Shown here: positions 59,343 to 64,000 of the stretch, in pieces
Numbering within the stretch: the stretch's first letter is position 1
Layout of the letters: each line of letters opens with the position of its first letter
Source of the DNA: Hydractinia symbiolongicarpus
Taxonomy: Eukaryota > Cnidaria > Hydrozoa > Anthoathecata > Hydractiniidae
NCBI RefSeq assembly: GCF_029227915.1
Contig: NC_079879.1
Location: 25,302,501-25,366,500, forward strand
Direction of reading: 5' to 3'
Length of the DNA: 64,000 nt
Program-made: the position numbers and the translations under genes
The notes under the pieces: generated by a model
What the model saw: only the letters and a program-made list of their open reading frames with translations
Database searches by the model: none
Told to the model about the DNA's origin: nothing

Positions 59343-61310
59343 CACGGCTGTTTCGCTACTGTCAAACCGCGGACAAAATTAAGATGGTTTCCACAATTTT
59401 TTTGGAAATTTTGTATTTTTATCATTTTTTTAAGTTATTGAAACTTTATTTGTATTGTTTTAATTTTACTGAATTAAAAAGTATTAAAACGATCTACTTT
59501 TCTCCTTTTTAAATATATGTGTTATACATGTGTGTTATAAATTTCGAGTTATTTCGTCAAACAAAACACACAAAACTAAAAAAACATTATTTTTGGCGAA
59601 AGTATACCATCTTTCCAACCTTGTGCCAACTCCGAGCTACTGGCTACGGACTTGAAAATTGGTATGGGGGCCTGGAAACATGGTTCTATTGGCCGGTACC
59701 GAGCACCGTTCGTCTCGCAAACTATAAACTACTTAAATTTTAAGTTAAAGTCTTCTTTAGGCGCTAAAAAAGAGGAGAAAAAGTTGCCAAAGTGGTGCAC
59801 GGCGATTTGATGTAGTGTGATCCCTTCTCTGTCTAATTAAATAATTATCTAAATTTCTAAGCAAGTCACAGTGATGGCGTTTAATGTTTTGGTAGGTATG
59901 GTTTTTCCCAGCAAAATTACGGCAACCCGGTGTTTACTTTTGACTTGATTGCTCGACCCAGGAATCCTAGTCCGAAACCGGGATTTTTTTAAAATGTTGG
60001 AATAAGCAAGACAACGGTGTCTTAGCAATTTTGAAGCTAGCTAAAGTTTGGCAGAGCACGAGGTAAGGGACAAAACAGTAAACTACTTTATTTTGCAGGG
60101 ATTTTAATATTATTTTTTTGTTTTAAGATCACCCTTGATTTTAAGAAATTGTTTTATAGCTTGTAAAACTTCAAACGTGGCTAATTGTTATCTTTTTTAA
60201 TCTTTTTTCTTCTGTTTTGTATTTTTCTGTAAAGAGTAGCTATTTTTTGGTCCTACAGTTTTGCATTTTGCGTCATGTTTTATAGATAAGTCACTTAATA
60301 CTTCTTTTTTATATTTAGATAAGACTTTGGTGGGCTTTCTCAAGATGAAATTGTTGAAATCAAAGATGTTTATGAATAGCTAGCTAGCTAATCTTGGCTT
60401 TATCATTCACAAAATTGGGTGCTATTTTATACAATTTATAAAGAAACACAAAATGATTGCTTTGTATATATTTAATGTATATAGTAAATAAACTATTTAT
60501 GCACAACTTGGGATATTTTCTACTAGCATGATAAACTAGAATGTTGAAACTGTCGACTCTGAATGACGTTTTATTTAATGTATGATGTCACATACTTGGC
60601 CCGAAAACCCTTAGGACCAAAAGTGACCCTTTGGACAATTTCGGACAGATAAATATTACATCTACATCATCTTTAATGGCCTCAGAATCCAAAGTAATGT
60701 TTTTTATTCAGTTAATAAACGAATTTTAAGCATACATTCAGGCTCTAAAGGCCGTTTTTCACATAATTTCTCACATTTGGCCCAAAAATAACCCTTTGGA
60801 CAATTTCAGACAGACTAATATGTCATTTACATCATCTTTAATGGCCTTAGAATCCAAAGTAATGTTTTAATTCAGTTAATAAACAAACTTTAAGCATACA
60901 TTGAGGCTCTAAAGGCCGTTTTTCACATAGGTCTCACATTTGGCCCAAAAATAACCCTTTGGACAATTTCAGACAGTAATAAAATTAAGTAATTTTCATC
61001 CAGATATTTAACCTAACCTGTGGATCATAAAAAACATGTTTCCTTAACTTTATTCTAGAGATATTGTGGAAGACATTCATCTAAATGATAATTTTTAAGT
61101 CATTTTTAGACATTTTGGCCTAAATATACCAATTTCGGACAGGTGTCCAAAAATTTTTTTCTTTTAATAATATGGACAATTTATCTGAGATTATTATTCT
61201 TTTTACAGAATATAAAAATTTTATTTCGTTCTTGAGATATCCTGTTTTAACTGAGAGGGTAATTCGAATTATTTTTTCGTAACATTTTTGTCCGCTTCGA
61301 AACAGCCGTG
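59343..61310. mobile_element. DNA transposon with CACGGCTGTTTCG ends and ATGC duplication
   Basis: CACGGCTGTTTCG at 59343-59355 is mirrored exactly at 61298-61310, and ATGC stands directly outside both ends (59339-59342, 61311-61314). The 1,968-bp interior has no transposase. It holds a segment shared with 47.3-47.7 kb, a roughly 174-bp tandem array and a segment shared with 48.7-48.8 kb. Superfamily unknown. Confidence 0.7.
60601..60975. repeat. Tandem array of a roughly 174-bp unit
   Basis: A little over two units containing GGCCCAAAAATAACCCTTTG, GACAATTTC.GACAGA, TTTAATGGCC..AGAATCCAAAG and GGCTCTAAAGGCCGTTTTTC. The GGCCCAAAAATAACCCTT.G segment also occurs once at about 47702, in the related element copy. 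Confidence 0.8.
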
Positions 61311-61314
61311 ATGC

Positions 61315-64000
61315 ACACGCACATAATTTTGGAAACTGCGAACTCCAGTATTGTGTTTTGTGGAACTTAATTAGGCATCAATCACCTAAATTAGACTTTA
61401 ATATTGATCTGAATAGGGCAGTAAAATTAGTAGTAGCAACACACTTAAGTAGAAGTTTTCCCTGACTGACAATCACATTCAATCACATTTCCTGGACAGA
61501 AATTCCAATTGATTTCCCAATGATTAGGGTTAGCTAGCAACATGTGGCCGGTTCATGAAATTTAATAGCATGATAGATATAAGTTAACCCTTTGCTAAAT
61601 TTCAGAATAGATTTGCGTAATGAGGAAAACGTTTTTACAACAAAAGATTAGTATGCAAAACCTAATAAGAAGTGGCGTAGCTAGCTAGAAAAGTACAATA
61701 TGTTCCCGTGATATTTAGTTTGCTAATACACGAACATAGGATAAAGTTTAAGTTAATTGGTTAAGTTAAGTAAACAAAATGACTTTTACCTTATTTTCAG
61801 CTTGCATGTCTGCTTCTGTCATTTTCTTTACCTCGGATTATATTGGTTGTAAAGCTCAATGCGTCTTCCTTGAAATAGCAGAAGCACCAGTTTTTCGAAA
61901 CAAAAATGGTAAATTTGACAAAACAGTAAATTTACAGACCAGCTTTTCTTACGGTCCCGTGGCGGCTGTATCCGTGTGCACCGAATTGTTCGAAAAATTG
62001 TTGTGAAAAGTCAGAAACAAAAACAACTTAAAAGATAAAATATTTAGACTAAACAGAGTTAGAACTAATGGAAGTACAAACCTCATGAAATTAATAAACC
62101 AATATGAATTTTATAAGGGGAAAAAAGGAGCAAAAAAAGGCCAGCTTGGCAAAATTTCTGAAACAAAAGTATCCGATAACTACTGTGCGCTATGTGTTGT
62201 TCAAACAACAAACTACTCCTATAATAAATTTTTTAGGTCATTCAAGAGTTTCTGAAATTAAAAACGTTTCGGTACTCAACATTGAAAAGCGTTCTTATTC
62301 ACTCGCTTCGGTTGGTATGTTCCGCCCAACCACTTTTAAAATCCATCGCCGACCGTTCCGTGCTTTTTTTTTTCTTTTTTGCGTGACTGTGTTGTTTTTT
62401 ACTTCTTGAAGGAGATATAGTGTAGAATAGTATTTACTATACTATTTACTTTTATTCCCGCCTCTCTAGTATTCCTGCTTCTCTTGTAAAGCTGCAGGGT
62501 CGATAATCTCGGTAATCTCGAACACGGTGCTCAAGATTATCAGAAAGAGAACTTTTTCTCTACACCTGGAAGACAAGACAATTGGGAAATGTTTTTAATG
62601 AACCAGCATACTTTTTTCCGACGTCACTCCTCTTCATTTCATCAACCTCGTTCCAAGGATCTTCTGTCTTTTTGCCATCAAGGCCGCCAAGTAAGCGCTA
62701 GGGGCTTTGACATATAAAACAAACCCTGGGGACGAGGTGTTACTTCCTCAATCACATGTGAGGATCATCATGTATCCAGATGTAGTCCTTCCTGTCCGAT
62801 TCATCAATAGCTGCTAATTCTGAGCAACACGACAAAATTTTATAAGGTTTGTCTCCACTAGGCGGGATAAATTAAAGTGTGCTGTTTTTCTTTCTGAAGT
62901 TTTTGCAATTCAAGAGTAGAATTGACACTAGTAACAAATCTTTGAAATGATACAAATTACATCTTCGAGAAAATAAGACAAGACAATTTTAACAATGCAA
63001 CTTCTTTTAAAAATCCAAAAAGAATAAAACCTCATATTCATCGATAAGCACTTTTAAAGGTGCGCATTTCAATTTCACCAGGTTTAGCTTCCAATGATAG
63101 AAGATTTATAATAGTTCAAATAGATTCTCATGGAAGTTTTTCAGAATGTGGGCTTAATTGTCATAGTAGGGATCAGATGTGGTGGATTTATTTACATTTC
63201 ACACAATTATAAAGTCATTAAAAAGCGTATTTCAAGCTTTTGGCTACGAGGAAGCACTATTTTCTCTCTATAAAAGCATACCAAGATTTTAGAACCATAG
63301 CGGACAGGATCATCCTCATATTATAAAATCCCACAGACTCAGGGTTTGTGGTTATAAGAAAATAAAAAGACTTTTTATTTGTTTACCTTTTGTTGGCGTG
63401 TGGAAATCTTTTCATTTAAGGGAAAAAGTATTCTTTCCTCGAAAGTTTATTTTTTCGTCAAATACACCTTTCCCGAGACCACGAGTCATACTTTTTTTAA
63501 ACTCGTAAAATATGAATACCATATTTGAATTCAGCATGGTTTGTTTAATTTATGTGTAAAAGTTTAACTTGATACGCCAACAGAAAGTGCTATTTTGAGG
63601 AGATATATATCACAGTTAAAGTCTTCTTAAGGCTCAAGTTACCATGTCCGCCTCGTTTTCAAAAAGAGGTTGGACATGCCACAAATCTTAAAATTAGAAT
63701 AGCAGGTTGTTTACTTGCTGCATTGTTTCGAAATTTTCTTTGTTTATGACATTTTTGATAAGGAATTCAAATCTGTTGTCTGCTTTTCATAAAACTCAAC
63801 AAAAAAAGTTGCGGCACATCAAAAGAATAAGTCTCGGGAAAGGTGTATTATTGATAACTGTCCACCTACAAAAAACTTTTCGATAAGATTGCACAAAAAC
63901 ATGGTATCTCGTAAAGTTGATGCTCTAAATTTTGTTTAAAAATAAAAATATTCATACTTTGCGCGAAATTTTGAAAAGGATTAGGCGTTTTGCGAGAAAA
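61315..64000. other. Right-end region with no recognised gene
   Basis: Two short ORFs (61779-62006, 75 aa; 62104-62409, 101 aa) have no recognisable motifs. An imperfect inverted repeat (CACCTCGTTCC-type arms) at about 62639-62755 looks like a MITE. Another inverted pair, ATACACCTTTCCCGAGAC at 63463-63480 and its complement at 63833-63850, brackets about 390 bp. I cannot support any host gene here. Confidence 0.45.

Noticed and set aside
61779-62409. Two ORFs of 75 and 101 aa
   Set aside because: No recognisable domain, no splice or poly(A) context that favours them, and surrounded by repeats.

Overview
This window is AT-rich animal nuclear DNA. It holds three multi-exon housekeeping genes, all on the minus strand, with small exons, GT-AG introns and introns crowded with transposon remains. 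There is no operon structure and no bacterial feature. The repertoire (Kolobok-like THAP transposases, RTE-like LINEs with (ATG)n tails, piggyBac, ISL2EU/Harbinger-like elements, P2X7-ballast-like genes) points to an early-branching animal, most likely a cnidarian and perhaps a hydrozoan. That placement is inference.

Positions 1-28,221: SMC6, an ATPase subunit of the SMC5/6 DNA-repair complex. I trace 26 exons in consistent phase (about 940 codons) from an ATG at 28,221 to the left edge. The C-terminal ATPase half lies outside the window. Its introns carry a decayed THAP/Kolobok-like transposase (6.1-8.4 kb), a TTAA-flanked inverted-repeat element with its own P2X7-ballast-like gene (13.8-15.7 kb), a LINE fragment (17.4-17.7 kb), a 1-kb inverted-repeat element (19.2-20.2 kb), and a 4.7-kb TTAA-flanked element with an RTE-like LINE nested in it (22.8-27.5 kb). 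A broken piggyBac transposase gene ends only 80 bp upstream of the SMC6 start codon, on the same strand.

Positions 31.7-32.1 kb: a possible small membrane-protein gene. Positions 33.75-37.04 kb: a complete six-exon hexokinase (458 aa). Positions 38.28-45.57 kb: a complete eleven-exon PUF60 splicing factor (572 aa).

Positions 46-64 kb: a repeat-dense region with no recognisable host gene. It contains fold-back elements, two copies of an inverted-repeat DNA element, a gag-protease-integrase pseudogene flanked by near-perfect 77-bp inverted repeats, an ISL2EU-like element with two convergent broken genes, a long (TA)n tract and several satellite-like arrays.

Most worth a second look: the P2X7-ballast-like gene inside a TTAA element, the copia-type gag-protease-integrase unit bounded by inverted rather than direct repeats, and the piggyBac-SMC6 promoter junction.
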